Of a stretch of DNA of 64,000 nt, positions 43,359 to 52,611 are shown piece by piece (within the stretch, counting starts at the first letter, position 1; every line of letters begins with the position of its first letter). The notes under the pieces are model-generated. The model was not told where the DNA came from. It did not search any database and saw nothing but the letters and a program-made list of their open reading frames with translations. Source of the DNA: CAVXHQ01 sp963789535 (lineage in GTDB: Bacteria > Pseudomonadota > Alphaproteobacteria > Rhodobacterales > Rhodobacteraceae). The DNA is taken from the NCBI GenBank assembly GCA_963789535.1, contig CAWBKU010000003.1:310001-374000 (forward strand). Direction: 5' to 3'. The position numbers and the translations under genes were made by a program.

Positions 43359-44927
43359 CTACATGAAGGCGTCCGGCATCGACGCCTTCTTCTGCGCGAC
43401 ATAGGCGTCGAGCGCCTCTGCGATGGCCGGATCGAGGGCCGGCTGCTGATAGGTGTCGAGCATCTTCTTCACCCGGATCGTCGCCAGCGCCTGCGTGTCG
43501 CGCGCGCCCTCCTCGTCCCATGTCTCGAACGGCTTGTAGTCGAACAGATCCGACCGCCAGAACGCCGACTTGAAGTTCGCCTGCGTATGTTCGCAGCCGA
43601 GGTAATGGCCGCCCGGTCCGACCTCGCGGATGGCGTCCATCGCCTGCGCGTCCTCGGACATATCCACGCCGCGGGCAAAATGGTGCAGCGTGCCGAGCTG
43701 GTCGGCGTCCATGACGAATTTCTCGTAGGAGGACACGAGGCCCCCCTCGAGCCAGCCGCAGGCATGCAGCATGAAGTTGACGCCCGACAGCAGGCCCATC
43801 TGAAGCGAATTGGACGTCTCGTAGGCCGCCTGCGCATCGGGCAGCTTGCTGCCGCAGAACGAGCCCGCCGAGCGATACGGCAGCCCCAGACGCCGCGCCA
43901 GTTGCCCGGCGCCATAGGTGATGTGGCTCGCCTCTGGTGTCCCGAACGTCGGCGCGCCCGAATTCATGTCGATCGAGGTGACGAAGGCCCCCATCACCAC
44001 CGGCGCGCCGGCGCGCACGAGTTGGGAATAGGCCACGCCCGCCAGCGTCTCGGCGGCGACCTGCGTCAGCGTGCCCGCGACGGACACCGGCGCCATCGCG
44101 CCGCCGACGATGAACGGCGAGATGATCGCCGCCTGATTGTTCGCCGCATAGACCTCGAGAGCGCCCATCATGATGCCGTCGAAGGTCATCGGCGAGTTGA
44201 TGTTGATGAGGCTGGTCATCACCGTGTTGTCGCGCACGAAATCGGCGCCGAAGAGAACCCCGGACATGTCGACCGAATCCTGCGCCCGGCTCGGCTCGGT
44301 GACGGACCCCATATAGGGCTTGTCCGACAGGGTCATATGCGCGTGCAGCATGTCCAGATGCCGCTTGTTGACCGGCACGTCCGTCGGCTCGCAGACCGTG
44401 CCGCCCGAATGGTGCAGCCACCGGGACATATAGCCCAGCTTCACGAAGTTGCGGAAATCCTCCATCGTCGCATAGCGCCGCCCGCCGTCGGCATCGCGCA
44501 CGAAGGGCGGACCGTAGACCGGCGCCAGCACGAGGTTGCGGCCCCCGACGACGACGTTGCGCTCGGGGTTGCGGGCGTGTTGCGTATAGGACGACGGCGC
44601 CGTCTTGCACAATTGCCGCGCCAGACCCCGCGGAATGTGCACCCGCTCGCCCTGCACGTCGGCCCCGGCGTCGCGCCACCGCTCGAGGGCGGCGGGGTTC
44701 TCGACGAAGTTCACGCCGATCTCCTCGAGGATCGTCTCGGCATTGTGCTCGATGATCTCGAGCGCCTCGTCGTTCAGCACCTCGAAGTCGGGGATGTTGC
44801 GTTCGATGTATTTCGCGGTCTCGAACGAAACGGCTGTCCGCTCGGTCCGGCGTGCGGCGCCGCCACCGCCACGGGCCCGGCGGGCGGGGACGGCATCGAG
44901 GACGGGATCGGTTGCGGCATCAGACAT
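43359..44927 (-). CDS. MttB-family (non-pyrrolysine) methyltransferase
   Basis: COG5598 trimethylamine-methyltransferase-family protein, 522 residues. Body features: LEEIGVNFVENPAALERW, HHSGGTVCEPTDVPVN, DNTVMTSLININSPMTFDG, AGAPVVMGAFVTSIDMNSG and GPGGHYLGCEHTQANF. No in-frame amber codon is present, so this is a non-Pyl member; characterised members of that kind demethylate glycine betaine, proline betaine or carnitine with a corrinoid protein. No corrinoid protein or reductase gene is adjacent here. Substrate and methyl acceptor are therefore open. Confidence 0.88.
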   Translation of the reverse strand: MSDAATDPVLDAVPARRARGGGGAARRTERTAVSFETAKYIERNIPDFEVLNDEALEIIEHNAETILEEIGVNFVENPAALERWRDAGADVQGERVHIPRGLARQLCKTAPSSYTQHARNPERNVVVGGRNLVLAPVYGPPFVRDADGGRRYATMEDFRNFVKLGYMSRWLHHSGGTVCEPTDVPVNKRHLDMLHAHMTLSDKPYMGSVTEPSRAQDSVDMSGVLFGADFVRDNTVMTSLININSPMTFDGIMMGALEVYAANNQAAIISPFIVGGAMAPVSVAGTLTQVAAETLAGVAYSQLVRAGAPVVMGAFVTSIDMNSGAPTFGTPEASHITYGAGQLARRLGLPYRSAGSFCGSKLPDAQAAYETSNSLQMGLLSGVNFMLHACGWLEGGLVSSYEKFVMDADQLGTLHHFARGVDMSEDAQAMDAIREVGPGGHYLGCEHTQANFKSAFWRSDLFDYKPFETWDEEGARDTQALATIRVKKMLDTYQQPALDPAIAEALDAYVAQKKASMPDAFM

Positions 44928-45049
44928 CGGAACGGTCCTGTAACAGGGATTTTGCCCGGTCTAGCGCAGCCTCCGCCGCGGGGGTGCCGGAATTGCGCCG
45001 TTTGGCGCGCGAAAACGACATCGACGCCGGGGCCGCGCCCCGCCGCCCC

Positions 45050-45748
45050 TCAGGTTCCTGCGGCGGGTTCGACCACCAGATCCGCCCCGAGGATGCGGGG
45101 GTCGGACAAGAGGGCCGCGATCACCCGGCGCATGTCGTCGGGATCGCCGTCATCGGTTCCGACGAGGAAGGTCAGCACGACATCGTCGGCGGCAACCTCG
45201 CGCGACAGTCCCGCCACCGACATGTCCTCGGCCCCCAGCGCCGTCAGAGCGAGGCGGCGAATGTCGGCCTCGTCGGGGGCAAAGAGCCGGAGGCGGAGGC
45301 GGACGCGCCCCTCGCCCACGTCGCCCGTGATTCGATGCCGCTTGATCCAGCGCACGATGGGCCGCAGTCCCAGATTGATGAACCCGATCATGACGGTGAG
45401 CAGCGCCGCGAGGTCGATCGCGCCGGCGCCCGCCAGCACGCCAACCGACGCCGAACACCACAGCGTTGCCGCCGTGTTCAGGCCATGCACCTCGAAGCCG
45501 TGCCGGAACATCAGGCCCGCCCCCAGGAACCCGATCCCCGAAACCACCTGCGCCGCGACCCGCGTCTGCGCGATCTCGTTGGGATATAGGCCCGAATAGA
45601 CGACGAACCCCGCCGCCCCGAGGGCCACCAGCGCATTCGTGCGCAACCCCGCCATCCGGCCCCGCGCCTGCCGCTCGGTCCCGATCAGCGCACCGCAGAG
45701 CAGCGCGACCCAGAGGTAGACGAACGCTTCTGCAAAGGTGATCGGCAT
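45050..45748 (-). CDS. MgtC/SapB-family membrane protein
   Basis: Protein of 232 residues: four to five N-terminal transmembrane helices with the family-typical LLCGALIGTERQARGRMAGLRTN (continuing past the first 20 residues), VSGIGFLGAGLMFRHG and GLNTAATLWCSASVG, then a C-terminal ACT-like cytoplasmic domain (about 150-232). MgtC-like proteins are tied to Mg2+ limitation and to ATP synthase control in pathogens; the role here is unknown. ATG 45748 is preferred because it precedes the first helix; divergent from guaA. Confidence 0.88.
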   Translation of the reverse strand: MPITFAEAFVYLWVALLCGALIGTERQARGRMAGLRTNALVALGAAGFVVYSGLYPNEIAQTRVAAQVVSGIGFLGAGLMFRHGFEVHGLNTAATLWCSASVGVLAGAGAIDLAALLTVMIGFINLGLRPIVRWIKRHRITGDVGEGRVRLRLRLFAPDEADIRRLALTALGAEDMSVAGLSREVAADDVVLTFLVGTDDGDPDDMRRVIAALLSDPRILGADLVVEPAAGT

Positions 45749-45822
45749 CGGCCCTCTTTCTCCGTCGCCCGCAGGTCCGGCGGCCTCTTGCGCCCGCGCC
45801 CCCGCCTGCATAAGCCTCGGCC

Positions 45823-47391
45823 ATGACAGACCTCGCCCCACAGCATCAGCGTCTCCTGATCGTCGACTTCGGCTCTCAGGTGACGCAACTCATCGCACGC
45901 CGCCTGCGCGAGTTGAACGTCTATTGCGAGATCCATCCCTTCAACCGGGTCGACGACGCCTTCCTCGCCGATTTCGCGCCGCTCGCCGTGATCCTGTCCG
46001 GCGGCCCGGCCTCGGTCTTTGCCGACGGCGCGCCGAAACCGCCCGACGGCGTGTTCACCCTCGGCGTCCCGGTCCTCGGCATCTGCTATGGCCAGCAGGT
46101 GATGATGCAGATGCTCGGCGGCCATGTCGAACGCGGCCACGGCACCGCCGAATTCGGCCGCGCTTATGTCGAACCCGCCGATACCACCGACGATCTTCTC
46201 ACCGGCTGGTTCCTCGAGGGGCGCGAGCAGGTCTGGATGAGCCATGGCGACCATGTCTCGCGGCTGGCGCCCGGGTTCGGGGTGCTGGGCACGTCGAAGG
46301 GCGCCCCCTTTGCGATCACCGGCGACCCGGCGCGCCGGTTCTACGCGGTGCAGTTCCACCCCGAGGTGCACCACACGCCGAACGGCGCCACGCTCTATGG
46401 CAATTTCGTCCGCATGGCGGGGTTCACCGGCGACTGGACCATGGGCGCCTATCGCGAACAGGCCGTCGCCGCGATCCGCGAACAGGTGGGCGATGCCCGC
46501 GTCCTCTGCGCCCTCTCCGGCGGCGTCGATTCGTCCGTCGCCGCCGTCCTCATCCACGAGGCGATCGGCGACCAGCTTACCTGCGTCTACGTCGACCACG
46601 GACTGATGCGGCAGGGTGAGACCGAACAGGTCGTCTCGATGTTCCGCGAGCACTACAACCTGCCGCTCATCCACGCCGACGAGGCGGACCTGTTCATCGA
46701 CGCCCTCGCGGGGGTCAGCGACCCCGAGGTCAAGCGCAAGACCATCGGCAGGCTCTTCATCGAGGTGTTCGAGAAGCACGCGCGCGACATCGGCGGGGCC
46801 GAGTTCCTGGCACAGGGCACGCTCTACCCGGATGTGATCGAGAGTGTGTCGTTCTCGGGCGGGCCGTCCGTCACGATCAAGTCGCACCACAACGTCGGCG
46901 GCCTGCCCGAAAAGATGGGGATGAAGCTGGTCGAGCCGCTGCGCGAGCTGTTCAAGGACGAGGTCCGCGCCCTTGGCCGCGAACTTGGCCTGCCCGAGAG
47001 CTTCATCGGCCGCCACCCTTTCCCCGGCCCCGGCCTCGCGATCCGCTGCCCGGGCGAAATCACCCGCGCCAAGCTCGACATCCTGCGCGCCGCCGACGCG
47101 GTGTTCATCGACCAGATCCGCCGACACGGCCTCTACGACGAGATCTGGCAGGCCTTCGTTGCCCTGCTGCCGGTGCGGACCGTCGGCGTCATGGGCGACG
47201 GGCGCACCTACGACTACGCCTGCGCCCTGCGCGCCGTGACGAGCGTCGACGGCATGACGGCGGACTATTACCCCTTCACCCACGACTTCCTCGGCGAGAC
47301 CGCGACGCGGATCATCAACGAGGTGCCGGGCATCAACCGCGTGACCTATGACATCACCAGCAAACCGCCGGGGACGATCGAGTGGGAATGA
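45823..47391 (+). CDS. guaA: GMP synthase (glutamine-hydrolysing)
   Basis: Converts XMP to GMP, 522 residues. Class I glutamine amidotransferase domain with nucleophile Cys88 in GICYGQQ and the His/Glu pair in VQFHPEVHHT; ATP-pyrophosphatase domain with P-loop ALSGGVDSSVAA; dimerisation domain ending in KPPGTIEWE. Full-length and intact. Divergent from the MgtC-like gene; a strong palindrome follows its stop. Confidence 0.97.
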   Translation: MTDLAPQHQRLLIVDFGSQVTQLIARRLRELNVYCEIHPFNRVDDAFLADFAPLAVILSGGPASVFADGAPKPPDGVFTLGVPVLGICYGQQVMMQMLGGHVERGHGTAEFGRAYVEPADTTDDLLTGWFLEGREQVWMSHGDHVSRLAPGFGVLGTSKGAPFAITGDPARRFYAVQFHPEVHHTPNGATLYGNFVRMAGFTGDWTMGAYREQAVAAIREQVGDARVLCALSGGVDSSVAAVLIHEAIGDQLTCVYVDHGLMRQGETEQVVSMFREHYNLPLIHADEADLFIDALAGVSDPEVKRKTIGRLFIEVFEKHARDIGGAEFLAQGTLYPDVIESVSFSGGPSVTIKSHHNVGGLPEKMGMKLVEPLRELFKDEVRALGRELGLPESFIGRHPFPGPGLAIRCPGEITRAKLDILRAADAVFIDQIRRHGLYDEIWQAFVALLPVRTVGVMGDGRTYDYACALRAVTSVDGMTADYYPFTHDFLGETATRIINEVPGINRVTYDITSKPPGTIEWE

Positions 47392-47406
47392 GGGGCCGTC
47401 GCGGGG

Positions 47407-47428
47407 AAAGTTGACAGCTGTCAACTTT
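47407..47428 (+). terminator. 22-bp perfect palindrome after guaA
   Basis: AAAGTTGACAG followed directly by its reverse complement. As RNA it can form a 9-bp stem with an AGCT loop followed by TTTTG-like bases, 16 bases after the guaA stop, so a terminator is likely; an operator-like site is the alternative. Confidence 0.65.
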
Positions 47429-47505
47429 TGCGCAGGGCGTTGAAGTCGTTCGAAGTAGCGGAACGAGCGACCCGCTAACGAAATCTTCTCGTTTGTCGGG
47501 CCAAG

Positions 47506-47551
47506 CGGGAGCCAGCCCCCGCACCCCCGGGATATTTGCGACCCAAAGAAG
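47506..47551 (+). repeat. REP-like extragenic element, copy 1
   Basis: Contains AGCCCCCGCACCCCCGGGATA followed by TTT and ending in CCAAAGAAG. A reverse-oriented relative is at 63492-63547. Elements with CCCCGGGATATTT and AAGAAG are frequent between genes in Rhodobacterales as I recall; only two copies are visible here. The rest of the 200-bp gap after guaA holds nothing else recognisable. Confidence 0.5.
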
Positions 47552-47591
47552 TGTCGGTGCAGGATCGCGTGACGGGGAGCGGTCCGGACAG

Positions 47592-48230
47592 TCAGTCGGC
47601 GGCGCGCGGATCTGCGGCCACGATCAGGTCGGCGGACATATCGCCGACGTCGCAGACGTCGGGCGCGGCCGCGGCATAGCCGATTGCCAGCCACTCGGCC
47701 CGGTCCCCGAGCGGCACGTGCAGCCGGGGGCCGTTGCGGACCGGATTGCGGCCCCAGTGGGCGCCCTCCAGCGGGTCGTCGTCGTAGAGAGTGACGAGAT
47801 CGGGGAGCGACAGCCCCGCCCGCGCCAGCAACATGCCCGCAAGGCAATCGTTCTGCCGTTCGACCATGCCGCGAAGCTCGGCCTCTCGCTCCGGTTCGGC
47901 GCGGATCGCGGCGAGTGCGACGTCGGCGATGCCATGATGCACCTGCAAGGCGTGGGCGGAGAGATGGGCGATCAGATAGAGAGAGCCTTCGGATTCCGCG
48001 GTCGCACTGTCGAGGAATATCCTGTTCTCGCTGGTACAAAAGACGGCGCCCGCCGATACCCCGCCGCCACACATTTCGACGATATCGGGCAAGACCGCGA
48101 TATCGTCCATGTCGCCGAACTCGAACGCCGCCTCGATGAGTCTGATGGTTTCGGAGGGAGGGATCAGGGCGGCAGCGGCACCGGCGGCGACACACAGGAC
48201 AATCGGCGCAAAGAGGTGGCGTGCAATCAT
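47592..48230 (-). CDS. degenerate neutral zinc metallopeptidase-like exported protein
   Basis: Exported protein of 212 residues with signal peptide (about 1-21). The layout resembles the YpfJ-type neutral zinc metallopeptidases: CTSENRIFLD (compare the family's C-P-x-x-x-x-x-YLD), then LIAHLSAHALQVHHG in the place of the HExxH helix, and RQNDCLAGMLL in the place of ELQADCLAG. The catalytic Glu of HExxH is replaced by Leu90 (H89-L-S-A-H93), and the third-ligand Glu is not evident. It is therefore probably an inactive homologue with a binding or structural role. ATG 48230 was chosen; 48242 is also possible. Confidence 0.6.
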   Translation of the reverse strand: MIARHLFAPIVLCVAAGAAAALIPPSETIRLIEAAFEFGDMDDIAVLPDIVEMCGGGVSAGAVFCTSENRIFLDSATAESEGSLYLIAHLSAHALQVHHGIADVALAAIRAEPEREAELRGMVERQNDCLAGMLLARAGLSLPDLVTLYDDDPLEGAHWGRNPVRNGPRLHVPLGDRAEWLAIGYAAAAPDVCDVGDMSADLIVAADPRAAD

Positions 48231-48331
48231 GGGGATCACCATAGCGGATCGTCGCGCCCGATGAACATCAAATAGCAGGTGCGGTCGCCGGACGCTTGAC
48301 CGCGCCCTGCCTGCGTGGGCAAGTCGCGCGG

Positions 48332-49240
48332 ATGGATATCCCCGCCCCTTCGGTGCCCGTTCCGCTCGCCCGTGTCGCGCTGTGGATGTCCGGCACGATC
48401 TGCGCCTTCTCGCTCATGGCGATCGCCGGGCGCGAGGCGGGGCTGGTGCTCGATACGTTCGAGATCATGCTCTTCCGCTCGCTCACCGGCATCGTCATCG
48501 TCCTCGGTATCGGCGGTATGGCGGGCACGCTGGGACAGGTCCGCACCCGGCGCCTGCCGCTGCACGTGCTGCGCAACGCGGCGCATTTCGCGGGGCAGAA
48601 CCTGTGGTTCTATGCCCTGCCGCTGATCCCGCTGGCGCAGGTCTTCGCGCTCGAGTTCACCGCACCCCTCTGGGTCGTGCTGCTCGCCCCGGTCCTGATC
48701 GGCGAGCGGCTGACGCGGCGGCGCCTTGCCGCCACGGCACTGGGCTTCGTCGGCATCCTCGTCGTCGCGCGTCCCGATTTCGCCGCCCTGAACCCCGGGG
48801 TCGTCGCCGTCGCCGTCGCGGCGATCTGCTTTGCCCTCGTCGCGGTGATGACCCGCCGCCTGACCGAAACCGAAAGCATCACCGCGATCATGTTCTGGCT
48901 CACCCTGACGCAGGCGGTGATGGGCCTCGTCTTCGCCTCCCTCGACGGCGAGGTGACATTCCCGCAGGGGGTGACGGTCCTCTGGGTGGGGCTGATCGGC
49001 GCGATGGGCCTTGGCGCCCACTTCTGCCTGACGCGGGCGCTTGCGCTCGCGCCGGCCAGCACGGTGATGCCGATCGACTTCATCCGCCTGCCGGTGATCG
49101 CGGTCCTCGGGATGCTGCTCTACGACGAGGCGCTCGACCCGGCGGTCTTCGCCGGCGCGGCGCTGATCGTCGGCGCGAACTGGATCAATCTGGCGCCGCC
49201 GCGGCGCCGTGCCGCCGCGCGCGGCTCCATACGAATGTAA
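48332..49240 (+). CDS. EamA-family (DMT) transporter
   Basis: Drug/metabolite transporter of 302 residues with about ten transmembrane helices arranged as two EamA repeats (about 12-140 and 150-290). Typical segments: FEIMLFRSLTGIVIVLG, NLWFYALPLIPLAQVFALEF and LTRALALAPASTVMPIDFIR. Substrate unknown; many members export amino acids or metabolites. ATG 48332. A second EamA gene lies 1.4 kb downstream. Confidence 0.9.
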   Translation: MDIPAPSVPVPLARVALWMSGTICAFSLMAIAGREAGLVLDTFEIMLFRSLTGIVIVLGIGGMAGTLGQVRTRRLPLHVLRNAAHFAGQNLWFYALPLIPLAQVFALEFTAPLWVVLLAPVLIGERLTRRRLAATALGFVGILVVARPDFAALNPGVVAVAVAAICFALVAVMTRRLTETESITAIMFWLTLTQAVMGLVFASLDGEVTFPQGVTVLWVGLIGAMGLGAHFCLTRALALAPASTVMPIDFIRLPVIAVLGMLLYDEALDPAVFAGAALIVGANWINLAPPRRRAAARGSIRM

Positions 49241-49351
49241 CAGGTCGCCGGTCCCGATTCTCTGACGCGGCGTCATTGATTGACAGGACGCGCCCGGCAC
49301 CCCGATGGTCGGGGCATAAGGTCGCATGGGAGGCGGCCAAGGGGAGAGACC

Positions 49352-50494
49352 ATGAAGATACTGACCGCCGGGGCCGCGCTCCTGCTGACCACGAGTGCCG
49401 CGCATGCCGTGGGCCTCGACCGTTCCAACCGGGACATCACCGCGATCTTCGAGGACGGCAATTACGTCGAACTGAGCTATGGCGCGATCCGGCCGCAGAT
49501 CAGCGGCGAGGACGATTTCGTGGCCCCGCCCCTCGGCCTGCCGGCAGGCACCCCGGTCGCCACCTATGACGGCGTCGGCGACGATTTCGGACAGGTCGGC
49601 GCCAGCCTGACCTATCGGCTGAACGACCGCATCACCCTCGCGCTGATCTACGACCAGCCGTTCGGCGTCGATATCGAGTATCCCGCAGGCCCGCCCTATG
49701 CGCTGCTCGGCGGCACCGAGGCGCGCCTGAACAGCAGCGCCCTCACCGCGATGGCGCGCTATGAGTTCGACGACAACTGGTCGGTGCACGGCGGCGTCGT
49801 GGTCGAGCAGCTCGATGCCTTCATCCGCCTCGGCGGCCTCGCCTATATGGGCCTCAACGGCTACAACGTCACCCTTGGCGACAGCACCGGCACCGGTTTC
49901 GTCATCGGCTCCGCCTACGAGCGGCCCGACATCGCGCTGCGCGTGGCCCTGACCTACACCAGCTCGATCGAGCACGACTTTCCCACCGTCGAGCGCCTCG
50001 GCATCACGCAGGTCTCCGCCCCCGGGGCGACCACGACCGTCGAGACCCCCGAAAGCTGGAACCTCGATTTCCAGACCGGCATCGCCGAGAACACGCTTCT
50101 GTTCGGGCAGGTCCGCTACGCCGACTGGGACCGCACCCTCGTCTCGCCCGCCGTCTTCGCCAGCCAGACGGGCGGCGGTAGCCTGACCGATATCGACAGC
50201 GACTACGAGCTGTCGGTCGGCGTCGCGCGCCGCTTCTCCGAGGCTTTCGCGGCCTCGGTCACGGTCGGCTAAGAGCCTGCCCGCGAGGGCGTCGAATCGC
50301 CGCTGTCGCCGACCGACGGCAAATACTCGCTCGCCCTCGGGGCAGAGTACGGCATCGGCGACATCGTCCTGGCAGGCGGGGTCCGCTACACGCGGGTCGG
50401 CGACATCGACGTCGGCCCGGGCGAGAACGACGTGGCGACCTTTGCCGGCAACGACGTGCTGTCGGTCGGCCTGCGGGTCGGCTACCGGTTCTGA
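49352..50494 (+). pseudogene. FadL/OmpP1-type outer-membrane protein with in-frame stop
   Basis: Outer-membrane beta-barrel of the OmpP1/FadL/TodX family (hydrophobic-substrate uptake). Signal peptide MKILTAGAALLLTTSAAHA, then SNRDITAIFEDGNYVELSYG, many alternating beta segments such as LTYRLNDRITLALIYDQPFG, and RFSEAFAASVTVG. Codon 307 is TAA (50270-50272) where a Tyr codon is expected; the same frame continues for 73 codons to a natural terminal Phe (GLRVGYRF, stop 50494). Without it the barrel would lack its last strands. The change is a single base (TAC or TAT to TAA). Confidence 0.8.
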
Positions 50495-50522
50495 CCTTTC
50501 GGCCCGTTGGGGCCGACACAGG

Positions 50523-50551
50523 AGGCCCCGCCCGAAACGGCGGGGCCTTTT
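50523..50551 (+). terminator. Rho-independent terminator after FadL-type gene
   Basis: Stem AGGCCCCGCC / GGCGGGGCCT with loop CGAAAC, followed by TTT. Lies 29 bases after the natural stop at 50494. Confidence 0.8.
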
Positions 50552-50609
50552 GCCGTTCTGCCGCAGGATTCGGATTGCGAAGCCGCGCGCCCCCGGTCCA
50601 CAAGGCGCC

Positions 50610-51551
50610 ATGGTTCAACAGGTCACATTGCCGCCCCGTGCCGTCGCCGGATTGTTTGCCCTCGCGCTGATCTGGGGGTTTTCGTTTCTGGCGATGCGGG
50701 TCGCGCTGGACGAGATCGGGCCGTTCACGCTTGTGGCGCACCGCATCGGCTGGGCGGCGCTGGCGCTCTGGCTCTGGGTGCTGGCGCGGGGCGTGCGCGT
50801 GCCGCGCGGCGCGGGTCTGTGGGGGGCGCTCGCCGTGATGGGCCTTCTCAACAACATCGTGCCGTTCTCTCTCATCGCGTTCGGGCAGCAGCACATCGAG
50901 ACCGGCCTCGGCTCGATCCTCAATGCCTCGACGGCGATCTGGGGCGTCTTGCTCGCGGCCCTCCTGCTGCCCGACGAACGGCTGACGCCGCGCAAGATCA
51001 CCGGCGTGGCGCTGGGGTTCGCCGGCGTCACCGTCGCCATCGGCATCGACGTGCTGCGGGTGTTCGATCTGCGGTCGGTCAGCCAGCTCGCGTTCCTCGG
51101 CGCCGCGCTCAGCTATGCCGTGGCAGGCGTCTGGGCACGGCGGCGGCTGCGCGGCGTGGCGCCCGACATCGCGGCGGTGGGCATGCTGACCGCCTCGGCG
51201 GCGATGGCGCTGCCGCTGGCGTTCTGGATCGAGGGGCCGATGACGCTTGCGCTGTCGGGACGGACGGTGATCGCGCTGGGCTATGCCGCGCTCGTCGCGA
51301 CGGCGCTGGCCTATCTGCTGTATTACCGGGTGCTGGCATTGGCGGGGAGCGGCAACACGATGCTGGCGACCCTGCTGGTGGCGCCGGTCGCCATCGTGGC
51401 GGGGGCGCTGGTGCTGGGCGAGACGCTGGCGCCGCGGGCCTATGCGGGATTCGCGCTCGTGGCGCTGGGTCTGGCCGTGCTCGACGGGCGGATCTGGGAC
51501 CGGGTGCGGCGGCGCCAGAAACATCTGGAAAGCGGCCCCCCGCCCGGCTAG
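50610..51551 (+). CDS. EamA-family (DMT) transporter
   Basis: Ten-helix DMT transporter of 313 residues with two EamA repeats. Marks: ALALIWGFSFLAMRVALDEIG at the first helix (split here to its first 20 residues), GLLNNIVPFSLIAFGQQHIE, ASTAIWGVLLAALLL and ALVATALAYLLYYRVLALAG. ATG 50610 gives the canonical start before the first helix. Nine bases before the next gene, so cotranscribed with it. Substrate unknown. Confidence 0.9.
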   Translation: MVQQVTLPPRAVAGLFALALIWGFSFLAMRVALDEIGPFTLVAHRIGWAALALWLWVLARGVRVPRGAGLWGALAVMGLLNNIVPFSLIAFGQQHIETGLGSILNASTAIWGVLLAALLLPDERLTPRKITGVALGFAGVTVAIGIDVLRVFDLRSVSQLAFLGAALSYAVAGVWARRRLRGVAPDIAAVGMLTASAAMALPLAFWIEGPMTLALSGRTVIALGYAALVATALAYLLYYRVLALAGSGNTMLATLLVAPVAIVAGALVLGETLAPRAYAGFALVALGLAVLDGRIWDRVRRRQKHLESGPPPG

Positions 51552-51559
51552 CAAGGGCC

Positions 51560-52456
51560 ATGATCTATCGCACCCCCCGGGACTGGCGTGACGCGCCGCG
51601 CAAGCGCGTGCTGGTGTTCGGCATGTCGGGGCTGGGCAAGACCCACATCAGCCACCTGCTGCGCAGCCAGGGCGACTGGTTCCACTATTCCATCGACTAC
51701 CGCATCGGCACGCGGCACATGGGCGAACTCATCGTCGACAACGCCAAGCGCGAGGCGATGCGGGTGCCGTTCCTGCGCGATCTCTTGATGTCGGATTCGA
51801 TCTACATCGGCTCGAACCTCACCTTCGACAACCTGACGCCGGTATCGACCTATCTGGGCAAGCCCGGCGATCCGGGTCGCGGTGGCCTCAGCATGGCCGA
51901 ATACACCAAGCGGCAGGCGCAGTTCGCGCGCGCCGAGGTGGCGGCCCTGACCGATACCGCACATTTCATCGAGCGGGCCGAGGCGCTCTATGGCTATCCG
52001 CATTTCGTCTGCGACACCGGCGGGTCGATCTGCGAATGGGTCGACCCCGGGGACGCGGCCGATCCGCTGATGGCGGAACTGTCCGCCCACACGCTGATGA
52101 TCTGGATCGAGGGGTCGGACGCGCATACCGCCGAACTCATCCGCCGCTTCGACCGGGCGCCGAAACCGATGGCCTATCAGCCTGCGTTCCTGCTCCGGGT
52201 CTGGGACGCGTATCTGGCCGAAACGGGCCTTGCCGAGGACGCCGTAGATCCCGATGCCTTCATCCGCTTTACCTATGCGCGCGCGCTGGCGCACCGGCAG
52301 CCGCGCTACCGCGCCATGGCGGATCGCTGGGGCCTGACGGTAGCGGCCGAGGCGGTGGCGGAGGCGCGGACCGAAGGCGATTTCGTCGAGATGGTGGCCG
52401 AGGCGCTTGCCTCGGCGGTGGCGAGGGGGGGGCCAGCCCCGTCGCCATCGGGCTAG
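51560..52456 (+). CDS. uncharacterised P-loop NTPase/kinase-like protein
   Basis: Protein of 298 residues with an N-terminal P-loop, VFGMSGLGKTHISHLL (Walker A GMSGLGKTH at 21-29), followed by FHYSIDYRIGTRHMGELIVD. Further parts: DSIYIGSNLTFDNLTPVSTY, FVCDTGGSICEWVDPGD (Walker-B-like DTGG) and TLMIWIEGS. No membrane segment. It resembles small-molecule kinases in outline, but I recognise no family with a known substrate. It lies between an EamA gene and metA on the same strand; I recall a similar ATPase near metA in related genomes, so a link to sulfur amino acids is possible but speculative. Confidence 0.7.
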   Translation: MIYRTPRDWRDAPRKRVLVFGMSGLGKTHISHLLRSQGDWFHYSIDYRIGTRHMGELIVDNAKREAMRVPFLRDLLMSDSIYIGSNLTFDNLTPVSTYLGKPGDPGRGGLSMAEYTKRQAQFARAEVAALTDTAHFIERAEALYGYPHFVCDTGGSICEWVDPGDAADPLMAELSAHTLMIWIEGSDAHTAELIRRFDRAPKPMAYQPAFLLRVWDAYLAETGLAEDAVDPDAFIRFTYARALAHRQPRYRAMADRWGLTVAAEAVAEARTEGDFVEMVAEALASAVARGGPAPSPSG

Positions 52457-52519
52457 AACCGATGGCGCCTCGATGGCGACCCCCCGGAGCATTTCCAGAC
52501 CAAAGTGACCGGCGGCACG

Positions 52520-52537
52520 GACCATCGGCCAATGGTC
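52520..52537. promoter_or_regulatory. near-palindrome upstream of metA
   Basis: GACCAT-CGGCCA-ATGGTC, 6-bp perfect arms and one mismatched pair in the centre, 75 bases before the metA start. Could be an operator or a leader hairpin. The GCTAAA core of SAM-II riboswitches was not found. Confidence 0.35.
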
Positions 52538-52611
52538 GCACGGTGGCGTGTGCGGGGGTTGCCCGGCGCGGGGTTTCGACTTACCTCGGCGGTTCCGGAT
52601 GAAGTGACCCC

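Noticed and set aside
43359..44927. pyrrolysine codon in the MttB homologue
   Set aside because: The frame runs without any in-frame TAG from ATG to the natural end.
49280..49320. TTGACA as promoter of the FadL-type gene
   Set aside because: The best -10-like CATAAG lies 29 bases away, too far for a normal spacer.
52457..52611. SAM-II riboswitch before metA
   Set aside because: No GCTAAA core or pseudoknot partner was found; only a near-palindrome is present.
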